Below are positions 54,846-64,000 of a stretch of DNA of 64,000 nucleotides, piece by piece (the stretch's first letter is position 1; each line of letters starts with the position of its first letter). The stretch lies in NCBI GenBank assembly GCA_004431415.1, contig QPMI01000478.1:141541-205540 (forward strand), given 5' to 3'. The position numbers were made by a program, and so were the translations under genes. The notes under the pieces were generated by a model that searched no databases, had not been told where the DNA came from, and was given only the letters and a program-made list of their open reading frames with translations. Source of the DNA: Cyanophora paradoxa (taxonomy: Eukaryota; Glaucocystophyceae; Cyanophorales; Cyanophoraceae).

Positions 54846-56219
54846 CTATAAATTAATTCTGCGTAAACCATCTTTGTCGACAATAAGGAAACTATGCATG
54901 AGAGCGCGAACATTAACATCAATTGTCTTATCTGAAGGCATGTAGAGGGTGAGGAATGAAGATGAGGAATTTGTTAAATCAACATAACCAGACTGGGCAA
55001 TATTTCGAATTGCCTTTTCTCCATCAAGGCAGAATGGGAGTCCTGAAAGGACATAGCGATCAGCAACCTTATCCATGTTAGAGCATTTGAAGGCATCAGC
55101 AATTAGCTCAGCACCTTTGAGTAGGGAAATTGGCTCAGTGGCAAAAAGTCGCTGACCATTTATTTCAGTTGTAAATGTTATGTCTTTGGAGTTGGCATAG
55201 GTCTTAAGAACACTATGGGAGCCTGTGGATTTGTCAACAGTTGCATTATCACGAACTGAAACAAGCAGAGCATATACAAGACCAGAGATTTGTGAGAGGT
55301 TGATTCGATTGGGTTGGGCATTGCCCTTAGCAGGGAAAGCAATAGCATCAACAAATCCAATATCAAGGGAGGGAATAGCCATGCCAGTAGTCTTAACCTT
55401 TTCAATTACAGTAGCAAACAGCTCATCAGAAACATTAATAGCATGCATGTAAAGGCGAGGAGAAGTAATTGAAATTTCAGGAGTTGTTGCACCAAGAGTA
55501 AAGCCTGTGATGTTTTGTCCAACATTTGCCAGAACAGTTTCAGCAGGGGCAGTTCCAAGACCATCATCTTTTGAATAATCTACATCAGCTGCTGCAACAG
55601 TAAGACCACGACCACCATAGGATGTTTCAACATAGCCTTTTCCAACATCCTTAAACCAAACAGTAACAACCATTTCACCAGATAAAGCACCAAGGGGAAG
55701 GTAGTGATTTAGCCAAGGCACAGGGATTTCAACGAAAAATGAGCCACCAAGTCGGTTGGTTCCATGAGCAGGGATGCCATGAACCATGCCCATTGATCGC
55801 TTCTTTTTAGCTAGTTGATCTTCCGAATAATAGACCAGGGGGAAATGAGCAAGGAAATCAGAGGGGATATGGTAGGTGTAAGATCCATAGGTAATTTCAA
55901 GTCGCTGAACTAAAGCACCAACTGGGCGAGTGTATCCATTGCGAACAAGGTCAGTATCGCCAGCAAAAGCAGTGATCTCTGGAAGGTCGAAAGCAAGTTC
56001 GAGTTTTCCACAGAAATTGTAGCGAGGTAGCTTGAAGGAAATGCGATTTCCTACATTATTTGTGAAAGTATTGCTGGGATTCACAACAACTAGAACTGGC
56101 TTTGACTTGGATTCGAGACCAAGCATAAGAGAGTTATCCAGGAAAAAGGCTTTCGCCTCCTCTGGGGTTGTTAGGGCTTCTTTCAGCGAAAGTCTTTGAA
56201 GAGTGGAAGTGATATCCAT
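54846..56219 (-). CDS. Major capsid protein (double jelly-roll type)
   Basis: Forms the hexon-like capsomers of the particle. I choose the Met of MDITSTLQRLSLKEAL (56217-56219) as start, giving 457 residues; the open frame begins 14 codons earlier inside the promoter. The order of features is as in Polinton/virophage capsids: VLVVVNPSNTFTNNVGNRIS, FKLPRYNFCGKLELAFDLPE (first jelly roll), RLEITYGSYTYHIPSDFLAH, VEIPVPWLNHYLPLGALSGE (the Pro-Trp strand typical of these proteins), VVTVWFKDVG, then a second roll with DELFATVIEKVKTTG, and a C-terminal strand ending LRRINL. About 460 residues is within the family range. It sits directly upstream of the ATPase. The assignment rests on motifs and context; a structure prediction would confirm the two rolls. 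Confidence 0.85.
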   Translation of the reverse strand: MDITSTLQRLSLKEALTTPEEAKAFFLDNSLMLGLESKSKPVLVVVNPSNTFTNNVGNRISFKLPRYNFCGKLELAFDLPEITAFAGDTDLVRNGYTRPVGALVQRLEITYGSYTYHIPSDFLAHFPLVYYSEDQLAKKKRSMGMVHGIPAHGTNRLGGSFFVEIPVPWLNHYLPLGALSGEMVVTVWFKDVGKGYVETSYGGRGLTVAAADVDYSKDDGLGTAPAETVLANVGQNITGFTLGATTPEISITSPRLYMHAINVSDELFATVIEKVKTTGMAIPSLDIGFVDAIAFPAKGNAQPNRINLSQISGLVYALLVSVRDNATVDKSTGSHSVLKTYANSKDITFTTEINGQRLFATEPISLLKGAELIADAFKCSNMDKVADRYVLSGLPFCLDGEKAIRNIAQSGYVDLTNSSSSFLTLYMPSDKTIDVNVRALMHSFLIVDKDGLRRINL

Positions 56220-56272
56220 TATATTCTCTTTTATTATACTGCAACATAAAAAATCTACCAATGATCCTTAAT

Positions 56273-57283
56273 TTATGCGAAGTTTGTAATAACTGGATAG
56301 GAAGGGTGAAGCTGCGACATTCTCATCTTATAGTATTCATAAACTGGGTCCCCAGCTGGCTCATCACCATAGCGAATTTCAAAGGTAAGATGAACAGGTT
56401 GACCCTCGAAATCAATTGGTTCATTTACAGCATTCACAATATCAACCGAGAAAGTGGATAATCCAACCTTCTTATTATAGTATTTGTAAAGTGGATGAGC
56501 CTCTGTCGAATTGTAAACTACATGCTCACCATAATCTTTGTCAGGGACCACTATTTTATGGAAGTAACCAGTCAGAAGACCATCCCCACATTGCACCAGA
56601 TCACCCAGCTCCTTTACTCTCACAAACAAAACACTATCCCTGGTCGTCTCAGGCTCAAATGAAGATATAATACCGTTCACTCGAGTCCCAGTAAAGATAC
56701 CATCAGTGAGACCATCATAAACTTGTGATTTGATTGGGGAATTGCCATATCTTCCAGGATCAAGACCAAAAAGTCGAGCTGAGCTTAACAGCTTTTGGAT
56801 TGTTTGCAGGTTTGGGTTTACAGCAAGTGAGAAAGCCAGGTAAAACTTTTTTTCGGAATGGAAAATAATTCGTTTCAGTGTCTCATCCCATTTGCAGCGA
56901 AGAGATGGTTTAGGATTTCTGTCATTAAACTTTTCATTTATAACATTCACCAGCTGTTGGTGGTTTTGAATGGGGGTTTCGCGATTTACAATGAATTGTT
57001 TCCATTGTTCAAAATCAGCAGCTGGGCGAGTTGTTGGAATTCCTGTTATTCCAGCTCCTGCAAGTTCTTCAGAATAATAAATACTAAATGTGTTATCAAC
57101 TGTAACATCTCCTGCTTTGGTTTCACCACTCACCATAGGGATGCTGTTATAAAATTCGGCTGAGACCAGTCTCACAGCCCTCACATTCTCATAAGTACTG
57201 GGGAGTCTTGCCACAAAGCTTGATGTGGGACCATCACCAGAGATTGTATTAAATGAGCTAACCTCGATGTAATCCACAGGCAT
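56273..57283 (-). CDS. Minor capsid (penton-like) protein
   Basis: 336 residues, intact. The N-terminus reads DYIEVSSFNTISGDGPTSSF, then VARLPSTYENVRAVRLVSAE, the beta-strand start typical of virophage/Polinton penton proteins. Long insertions follow, including FNDRNPKPSLRCKWDETLKR, then a C-terminal strand region: VGLSTFSVDIVNAVNEPIDF, EGQPVHLTFEIRYGDEPAG. The penton fold is inferred from this pattern. It is located just upstream of the major capsid gene, with 53 bp between. Confidence 0.75.
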   Translation of the reverse strand: MPVDYIEVSSFNTISGDGPTSSFVARLPSTYENVRAVRLVSAEFYNSIPMVSGETKAGDVTVDNTFSIYYSEELAGAGITGIPTTRPAADFEQWKQFIVNRETPIQNHQQLVNVINEKFNDRNPKPSLRCKWDETLKRIIFHSEKKFYLAFSLAVNPNLQTIQKLLSSARLFGLDPGRYGNSPIKSQVYDGLTDGIFTGTRVNGIISSFEPETTRDSVLFVRVKELGDLVQCGDGLLTGYFHKIVVPDKDYGEHVVYNSTEAHPLYKYYNKKVGLSTFSVDIVNAVNEPIDFEGQPVHLTFEIRYGDEPAGDPVYEYYKMRMSQLHPSYPVITNFA

Positions 57284-57312
57284 TCTTCTTTTATCTATAT
57301 TTATATATTAAA
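57284..57312. promoter_or_regulatory. Bidirectional 29-bp promoter between two penton-like genes
   Basis: Only 29 bases separate the start codons. They contain TTATCTATATTTATATATTA, nearly self-complementary in the ATATAAATAT core, so one TATA-like element may serve both directions. Confidence 0.6.
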
Positions 57313-58243
57313 ATGAATCGACTTGTTAATATTGATAGCAGGGATAGAAGCCAAGGACAAAATGAAAACTCTTACAGGGTCACCCTCACAACTCCAGTAG
57401 AGAGACCAAGGGAATGCAGGGTTCTATATGCAGAGATTCCAAACAGTATCTATAACAGTGTGGGAACTGATCATCTAACAGTTCAGTTTAATTACCAAGA
57501 TGGTTCATATAACCAAGTGATCACACAACAAGTGTATCCCCTTCCCAGTGGCTACATCAATCAGGGTCATTTTGGGGTAACACACCCTTATAATTATGGG
57601 CTGAACTATTCAAGCTTCCAAACCATTGCAGGCAAAACAGTAGCTTTTGAGTTCAAGATATTCTACAACCCAACAACCTATAAAGTGGAGTTTTACAGTA
57701 ACCATGAGTTTCGTTTTATTGCAAGCAACCAGAGAATAGGAAAGCTTTTGGGTGTAAGTTCTACTGAATACACCACTGGGTATTATAGCACTCCTCCTGT
57801 TGGTGGATCTCCCTATCGACCTGAGAACCTTTTAAAGTATGATGGCAAACCTATTACACCTGATCACCCAGCATGGGGAATCACCTTCTCAGGACCCAGA
57901 CTCTCCTCTAAGCCCTTGCAATATTATTTTGACAGCAGGAAGATGTCTGATATGAATGCTGAGCAGTATCTGTACATGCATATTAAAGAGCTGTCCCCTT
58001 TGCCAGCAGACACAATATAATTCCAAAATCGCAACCACAAAATCAGGGAGCTATCCTTAGATTGCAATTGAGTAAGGATATAGGGGCTATGTTTACCATA
58101 GTGGTGAGCATGCAGAATTTATTCAAATCAATGACAGAAACCTGGTGATAAGGGAACTCACAGTTGAATTTAAAGATTACTTTGGTGAACTGATTGATAT
58201 GAATGGAATCGATAATTCTTTTCAGTTGGAGTTTATCGAATAA
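57313..58243 (+). CDS. Second minor capsid/penton-like protein, frameshifted 3' end
   Basis: The first frame (57313-58020, 235 residues) starts MNRLVNIDSRDRSQGQNENS, then YRVTLTTPVERPRECRVLYA and EIPNSIYNSV, the N-terminal penton-type signature. It includes FEFKIFYNPTTYKVEFYS. After two one-base shifts (near 58015 and 58105) the frame continues EFIQINDRNLVIRELTVEFK, then DYFGELIDMNGIDNSFQLEF and a stop at 58243. That tail matches the conserved 'L.V.L.D.nG..idl.g.d' C-terminal strand. It is a distant paralogue of the preceding minus-strand gene. Its stop overlaps the end of the convergent patatin gene by 11 bases. Confidence 0.75.
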
Positions 58244-59787
58244 AGGCACCTGTAAAGTCAACTCTCATTGTGGGAGCATTCACATACACAAGGGGATAAA
58301 TGCGAATATATCTTATTCTCAGAGAATAACCTATGTAAAAAGCATCCTTGATGCTGAGAGGGAACCCACTCAATAGAGCCACATCACCAGAGTTGTGAGC
58401 ATTGTTAATGTTCTCACAGACATATATTTTGTTTTGCCCATCTGATCGAATAAAAGACCAGTTGATCCCATCAGTGGATGTTGCCACATTGAAAGTCTTA
58501 ATAAAAGCATTGGTGTCCCTGATCCATAGGCAATCACAGAGGAGAGTTCAAAAGTATATGGAAAAGCAACTTGAAGGTATTCAGTGGGGGTTTCCCATAT
58601 CTGCTCAGGAGCATAGGCTCCAGCTTCCCAGCCAAATGCTGAAGGTCTAGCCATGAAAGGCTCTTTACCAGTCACAGAGGATGAGGCAGTGAAGGCATCA
58701 TCTGCAAGCTGATACCAATTAGCATCTAAAGGAGGTGACTCTGTGAGAGTGGATGAGATGTAAGCCTTTGTAGGGTTCTTTAGTTCATAGTTTGCTACTA
58801 GTAGGCTGCAAAGCTTATTAATCATATCATTGTTTGCTGCAATGTATGTTTCAGTGAATGCTAGCATATCTGGGATTTTAGAAGTGTCATCCAGAGAGCT
58901 TACTATATGATTTGGAAGAGGGACTGATAGCCTATAGTATCTCCCATAATCCTGATCATAGTTGTATGGTAACAACTCCTCCATCTTATCAAGGGCAGAA
59001 AGCTCACTTGCAGCCATGAGCATGTTAATCAATGGGCTTCCATCTGTTGAGGCAATCCATGAGAGAATTCCCCAGCTGTTTACAGTCTCATAAGCATAAC
59101 CCACATAATCAGACTCTAAATGTGGGTCCACCTCTCCACAAGAGATACTTATTACTATAATGTCATCATCATCACTGTAAATCTTCTTTGCATGGCTGTA
59201 ACCACACACACTGGGATTATTGTTTCCCGAAATGGCACCATCAATGAGACAGACATATACCCCCGATTGAAATCAACAATGCTTACAGGAGAGAAATATG
59301 TAGGAGCAGCAGAGGTAGCCCTAGCAGCAATCTTACAAGGCAGAAAGTTGTAATTGTTATCATTTGTGATAAATATTGGTTTCATATTCTGAGTATCAAA
59401 GGATGTGATCACAATGTCCTTTAGGGAATCCTGTATTAGTGATTCCCCAGTAACTGAATTGATTGCAGTCTCCAAGGGTCCCACATCATACTTTGTATTA
59501 AATAGGGCATTTTCGATTATATTTCGAGGATTTGCGAAAATCAAGGGCAGTTGGGCTAGGTAAATGTTGTGTAAATCGTTTGCTGTGAGTTTAGGTTCAC
59601 CTGGTTTATCAGGATGCCTTATATTCAAACCTATTGCAATGATCCCACCAGTGGAAGTTCCACTCACAAGATCCACAAGATCGATTATTCTCCTGCCAGT
59701 TCGATTTTCGATTTCTTTTAGCAGCCTGGTTATGATAATGCCCCTTGCACCCCCGCCAGAAAGACTTAAAACGACCTTGAGAGGCAT
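58233..59787 (-). CDS. Patatin-like phospholipase fused to a discoidin (F5/8 type C) domain, frameshifted
   Basis: Probable phospholipase A acting on host membranes. N-terminal frame (59787-about 59230): oxyanion loop SGGGARG (10-16), nucleophile elbow GTSTGG with Ser45, then KIAARATSAAPTYFSPV. After a one-base shift near 59235 the next frame carries the catalytic aspartate in LIDGAISGNNNPSVC, the DGA/G motif of patatins, then SDDDDIIVISISCGE. The same open frame runs on, without interruption, into FGWEAGAYAPEQIWETPTEY, LQVAFPYTFELSSVIAYGSG. A last shift near 58470 leads to STDGINWSFIRS and LRIRYIRIYPLVYVNAPTMR, ending FTGAFIR. The last part has the classic F5/8C shape of 'W....yiqv.f...S.dg..W....RYIRI.P'. 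So catalytic and binding domains belong to one gene of about 515 codons. The binding target is unknown. Confidence 0.85.
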
Positions 59788-59830
59788 CTTTTACTTATCA
59801 GGAATTTTATAAATCCATATAGTAAAAGCC
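59788..59830 (+). promoter_or_regulatory. Short divergent promoter region before the fibre gene
   Basis: 43 bases between the phospholipase start (minus) and ATG 59831. TTATCAGGAATTTTATAAAT then CCATATAGTAAAAGCC gives a TTTATAAAT box. The same divergent-pair layout as at 57284. Confidence 0.45.
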
Positions 59831-61688
59831 ATGAGCTTCAATTACCCACCAAATCTAGAAACCATTCAAGATGATAATGCAAGCAGCACCAAGCATGTGA
59901 ACTTTGATAATATTAAAGTAAAGGGTTCAGTTTCAATTGACCACAGCTCTGATAATTCATCAAAGACTCAATCAAGGGAGCATGCTTTATCTGTGAATCA
60001 AACCGATCCAGATAAAGAGGAGGTCAGTGTTGCTTTTAGTTTGGGTAATGTGAAAGCAAACCAAGTGGCAGAGATCAAAGCAACAAGAAGGAGACCTAGG
60101 AAACTAAAAACCAGTGGCACCCATCCAGATATACCTTCCAGGTTCGATAGTGGTCGATTGATTTTCAATGTTCAAGATGAGCAGGGCAAACAGAACACAG
60201 CTTTGCGAATTTACAATGAGGGCAGCACTGCAAAAGCTGAGGTCCCCCAAGTATTGCAAGTGGGTCCCATTGCCAACACAAATCAGGTCTCCTACACAAA
60301 TGATGTATACCCCAAGGATATTACATATGACTTTGCGAGGAATGAGCCTTTTGGGTTTTTTACTCCAAAAGATGTCCATCAAAAAAAGCCATCAATTACA
60401 ATCAACAGTAGCCCCAGTCAACCAGTAGCAATCCATTTACACCCTGATTTAGTCGAAATGGATAGGCACCTTTTGCCTTTGTATAGCAATGTGAAAGACC
60501 TTGGAATTCGAACCAGGCAATGGCGAAATATCCATGGCAGCAATGTGTATGCAAATGGAGAGAAGCTTGTAAGTGAGAAAACTCTAAGGGAAATCATTGA
60601 GCATTATGGTCCCAATGGACCTACTGTCCCATTCCCTATTCCATTTCCCAATGGACCACCCGATTTAACACCAAAGAAGCAACCTGGAAGAGAATACACA
60701 GCAACTGAAGATGTAGCCTTTGGGCAGCATATTGTAAGTTGGGAGCAAGTTCGCAATAAACCTATAATTGAACCAAGAAAGCAAATAGATGAGCAGTATT
60801 TACCTCCTGAAATCGATATATTAGAGCTTGAAGAATATCAATTCGTTCCAGATGAGGAAGAGTATTTACCAGATGGTTTTGACCCACAAGAGTATGAGTA
60901 TGATCAATTTGACCCCAATGAGGAGGAGATACTACCAGATGGCTTAGATCCACAAGAGTTTGAGTATGAGCAGAACTATGAACCTGATGAGGAGTATTTG
61001 CCAGATGGGCATGATCCACCAGCTGTTGATTATGAGCAACCTTATGAACCCCATGAGGAATTACTACCAGATGGATTTCGACCTGAGATCTGGGAGTTCT
61101 TTCCTGATTATGAACAAATTAATAATAAACCTGCAAAGTATCCCCAGAGGATCACAATCATGATTGGATGAGATCTTAGGCAAACCTCAAAAGTATCCAC
61201 CAGAGGATCACAGGCATGATTGGGGTGATATTGATGGAATACCAGAAGAATTTCCACCAAGCAAACATGAACATATTTGGGATGAGATTAATGACCAACC
61301 AGAGTTTGCAAAGTGGAGCCTTTGGCAACCCTAGGGGTTTCTCTTTACCAGACTTGCAATGTCCCTGAAAGGATCTTTTTGAATGAACACTATGTACATG
61401 TGAATGGGACACTTGCGAATTCAGGTATGAGAGGACCACTTCATATTAGGACATTACCAGGCTCTTTTGAAACCCCACCAGAACCAGGAGCAACCATACC
61501 AAATATCTTTGTGTCAAGCTACATGGAGGTTGACATACCCACAGATACTTTTAGAGTTCCAACAGACCCAGCAACCTACCAAAATTACAATGCAGCTATA
61601 CAGGTTCATGTTGCAGATGTGAGCAGTCTGGATGGATCAAGACCAATGATAGTTTTCAGTCGAGATAAATACTCCTACATTCCATAGT
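59831..61688 (+). CDS. Fibre-like protein with HxHxW repeats, copy 1, first part
   Basis: Probably a vertex fibre or attachment protein. The first frame (59831-61171, 446 residues) has an N-terminal region (MSFNYPPNLETIQDDNASST), LGIRTRQWRNIHGSNVYANG, WEQVRNKPIIEP, and an acidic repeat DEEEYLPDGFDPQEYEYDQF, repeated four times as PDG(F/L/H)DP. A one-base shift near 61160 leads to KYPPEDHRHDWGDIDGIPEE, FPPSKHEHIWDEINDQPEF: HxHxW repeats as in phage and giant-virus tail-fibre shafts. Another shift near 61335 leads to LYQTCNVPERIFLNEHYVHV and VHVADVSSLDGSRPMIVFSR. A stop interrupts at 61687. No catalytic motif was seen. Confidence 0.75.
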
Positions 61689-62104
61689 GGGAACTGCAAA
61701 TGATAATTATGGAAGGGCAGAACTTGCATGGATAAAAACGATTATGGTGGGGTTCTGGAATCAATCAGAGGATGGCTGCAAAAAACATACACAACGAGAA
61801 TATATCAAGAGTGGTCACAGAGGATTACCTTACTGCTGTAATACTTGTAAATTTCGTAACTCTTGCTATGCTTGGAGATTATGTAACAAACCTGAACTTG
61901 CAGATGAATTATCAAAATATCTTCCGCTTGTTGGTGGGACAATCACAGGAAATCTAAGAGTCAATAGTAATATTTACAGCAGCAATATTGAGACCAGCAA
62001 TCTTAAAGTAATTGAAACTCTCACAATTGGTCCAAGTAATTTGCACACACTGAATCAGATTATCAGGGATATTATCCCATCACATCATCTTATGATCCCG
62101 CCTT
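61688..62104 (+). CDS. Fibre gene continuation (copy 1), frameshifted
   Basis: Continues the fibre across several one-base shifts: GRAELAWIKT, then MAAKNIHNENISRVVTEDYL in one frame and LADELSKYLPLVGGTITGNL in another. The last element (YLPLxGGTITGNL) is a common fibre 'knob-stalk' motif of tailed phages and large viruses. It is followed by SNIYSSNIETSNLKVIETLT, a coiled or beta-helical repeat. The gene is not intact as read. Confidence 0.65.
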
Positions 62105-62822
62105 AAATATTTCAAATTGCATTTTTGCATGGAAAGCCTCAGGAACAGATGGACAATCAGCCACAGGAACAACCGTTTATAGTCGAATATCATCAATCAT
62201 ACCATCTCTTCCTGTCGTTGGAAATCCCTATTACTCCACCGGGATAAACAACCAAATGAGTTTGACAATTGGAGCAGATGCCGGTTTGCTTTGTATTCGT
62301 ATGTATCAAGAACTATTGATTACTCAATGGATTAACCTTTTTCTTTGTGGAAGATATGGAAGAGCTACAAGTGGGAATGATGTCCATTTTAGATGTGACA
62401 AAACAACAACTCCAAATAGACGTATTTCCTATGGAGCAAATACTTGGGCATCACTTGGTATCAGTTCATTTATAATCAATGCCGTAGGTCAAACAAAACC
62501 TTCGTTCAATGTTTCAACATTTGCAAATCAATGGTATTATTCCGACCAAACAATAACATCAGACAGCTACACAGTAGGATTTAATGGAATTGATATAGGA
62601 ACGATCACAGGAACAAATTATTTACCTGATTCGGTAGTTAATTTATTTGGAATAGGTTACCTCAATGGTGGTAGCATTTGTGAAATCATTGTTTTCAACA
62701 GAGCATTAACGGCAGAAGAAAAACAGAACGTCAGGTATTACATCCAGCAAATGTATGGTTTCCCTATAACTCAACCTCTTTCAACATCTATTGCGTTAAA
62801 GATCACATCACCTGAACAATAA
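62105..62822 (+). CDS. LamG/concanavalin-like lectin domain, fibre tip
   Basis: The open frame from 62256 gives 188 residues; the same domain continues upstream in a neighbouring frame with FAWKASGTDGQSATGTTVYS, so the start shown is the domain border. The C-terminal signature GSICEIIVFNRALTAEEKQN, then VRYYIQQMYGF, is the usual end of LamG-like lectin domains in fibre proteins. Placed right after the fibre stalk, it is probably the receptor-binding head. Its carbohydrate ligand is unknown. Confidence 0.75.
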
Positions 62823-62939
62823 TAGATAATCTCACTGTTATTAGTAAAGCAACCTTCCAAACTATCCTACAAATGATGTGGTTCAAAATTGGATACGAAA
62901 CCATACACACACCAAGGTCAAATAACAGATTTTCGCACA

Positions 62940-64000
62940 CAAGCATTTATGGGAGGATATCACGAATCCACCATTAACCTTTCCGCCTGATATTCACACT
63001 CATGATTATACCCAGATTACCAACTGCAATCACAGACACCCATGGAGCGAAATTGATCAACAACCAGTATTTGCACAATTGAATGCAATCGGAAATATTT
63101 TTTAATGGAGTTACACTTTACCAATCCAGTAATACAGCTGAAAGGTTATATTTGAATGATCATTATGTCAGCCTCAATGGGACTTTTTACAGGTCAAACA
63201 GGCACCCCCATGGTGGGAACTCTTGCAGTAAGATTACCCAGGATCTATTGTAAATGGAGCCTATGATGGAGATTTTAATGTTAGTGTGACTGATCTTTCC
63301 CCAGTATCTATGTAACGAATTATCACCAGGAGAAACAGGACAAGAAGAGATTTTCAGCAGCAATTCAAGTAATGTAACAGATCAAAGCGCATATGATGGA
63401 GCAAGACCTAAAATAGTTTTCACAAGGGAGAAAGTTGTAAACTACCTTCCTGTTGCGGGACAACCCACAGATGATCACGGAAAATGTGAGATGGCGTGGA
63501 TAAAAACGTTATCAGGTGGCGCCTTAGAAGTCAATCAGAGAATGGCGGCGAAAAAACTTACACAATACCACCCTTTCCGGTGTTGTTACAGATGATTTTT
63601 AGAAAACAAAGATTATGTTACAAATACAGAATTACAATTAGCTGTTACAGTTTTGTTTACAGATACCGATTTAACGGCGGCACTTGCTAATTATCTACCT
63701 CTAACAGGTGGAACTGTAACAGGTTACTGTGAATGCTACCACTTTACAAATTGCGGAACCACAATACCAAAAGGTTACGATTTCGACCAATTAGATGTGG
63801 TCTCATCAGATAGAAGCCCGAATAATTGGACTGTTACAGGATGGATACCAAGAACCGGGGACAAACAGGATGTTATACAACACCAGCAAATGATGAAGAG
63901 ATTGCCAGCGGTTGTTGGATGAGGTGGGTTGTTCCGCAGGTATGAAATCGTTTTATATTCAGCACATGCTTGGGGTAATTGTAGATATTTCGATATCTAC
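62940..64000 (+). CDS. Second fibre gene copy, partial and frameshifted
   Basis: Paralogue of copy 1: PPDIHTHDYTQITNCNHRHP, then WSEIDQQPVFAQL (HxHxW repeat) near 62985-63080; LYQSSNTAERLYLNDHYVSL near 63118-63175, matching LYQTCNVPERIFLNEHYVHV of copy 1; QSAYDGARPKIVFTREKVVN near 63383-63445; EMAWIKTLSGGALEVNQRMA near 63488-63550; and TDLTAALANYLPLTGGTVTG near 63664-63725. The 5' start is not evident and the 3' end passes out of the window. The segments lie in different frames, so as read it is broken. Confidence 0.65.

Larger units (their letters stand above)
41499..64000. mobile_element. Endogenous Mavirus/Polinton-like dsDNA virus, right end outside the window
   Basis: At 41499 the sequence switches abruptly from GC-rich, intron-bearing host DNA to AT-rich, intronless, densely packed genes. 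The set comprises DDE integrase, family B polymerase, AEP-SF3 primase-helicase, A32-like ATPase, major capsid and minor capsid proteins, phospholipase and fibres. In the families known to me, integrase + pPolB + SF3 helicase + capsid set is found in Mavirus and related endogenous virophages; classical Polintons share all but the helicase. At least 22.5 kb are present. No adenovirus-type protease is visible in the window, so it may lie further right or be absent. Several genes are frameshifted. Confidence 0.92.

Overview
The window joins two very different kinds of DNA. Positions 1 to about 41,498 are a GC-rich nuclear genome of a eukaryotic microbe. Genes carry many short spliceosomal introns (about 48-78 bp), and there is a GC-rich satellite and much proline/alanine/glycine-rich coding sequence. 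Positions 41,499 to 64,000 are AT-rich, compact and intron-free, and hold a virus-like element that runs off the right edge. I could not identify the host species. A very GC-rich protist (alga or heterotrophic flagellate) fits, but that is inference.

Host part. 1-3,807 is a satellite of about 12 units of 291-303 or 358-365 bp. 3.8-6.7 kb holds no gene I can support. 7.4-8.9 kb (+) is a spliced ABHD1/3 (EMB8/YheT-type) alpha/beta hydrolase whose splice sites can mostly be placed exactly. 9.07-11.71 kb (-) is a spliced F-box protein with a leucine-rich C-terminal part, divergent from an unknown gene at 11.9-13.7 kb (+). 14.4-20.7 kb (+) is low-complexity sequence with unknown spliced coding segments, best supported at 18.5-20.66 kb. 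21.1-41.44 kb (-) looks like one giant modular membrane protein gene, or a tight cluster of such genes. From the N-terminus it has a CUB domain, kelch-like blades, about twenty two-cysteine Ig-like modules of two types with three kelch-like super-modules between them, a Pro/Ser/Thr-rich stalk, one transmembrane helix and a basic tail.

Viral part. The element starts at a 28-bp inverted repeat, about 55 bp upstream of the CUB exon, and so appears to have landed in an intron or the 5' region of the giant gene. A 2.2-kb non-coding end carries hairpins, iterons and two gene relics. Then come a DDE retrovirus-type integrase, a protein-primed-type family B DNA polymerase with an embedded HNH-like module, a Zn/coiled-coil/DUF5710-like protein, an AEP primase fused to an SF3 (D5-like) helicase, small basic proteins, an A32-like packaging ATPase, a double-jelly-roll-type major capsid protein, two minor capsid/penton-like proteins, a patatin phospholipase fused to a discoidin (F5/8 type C) domain, and tandem fibre genes with HxHxW repeats and a LamG-like lectin. 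Integrase + pPolB + SF3 helicase + A32 ATPase + capsid genes is the set of Mavirus-like endogenous virophages and Polintons. No maturation protease is seen within the window. Several viral genes carry single-nucleotide frameshifts, many at homopolymers, so the copy is either decaying or imperfectly sequenced.

How it fits together. Integrase and polymerase serve integration and replication; primase-helicase serves replication; ATPase and capsid genes build the particle; the phospholipase-discoidin and fibre-lectin genes look like entry or attachment functions. Shared TATA-like promoter boxes and dispersed palindromes point to common regulation.
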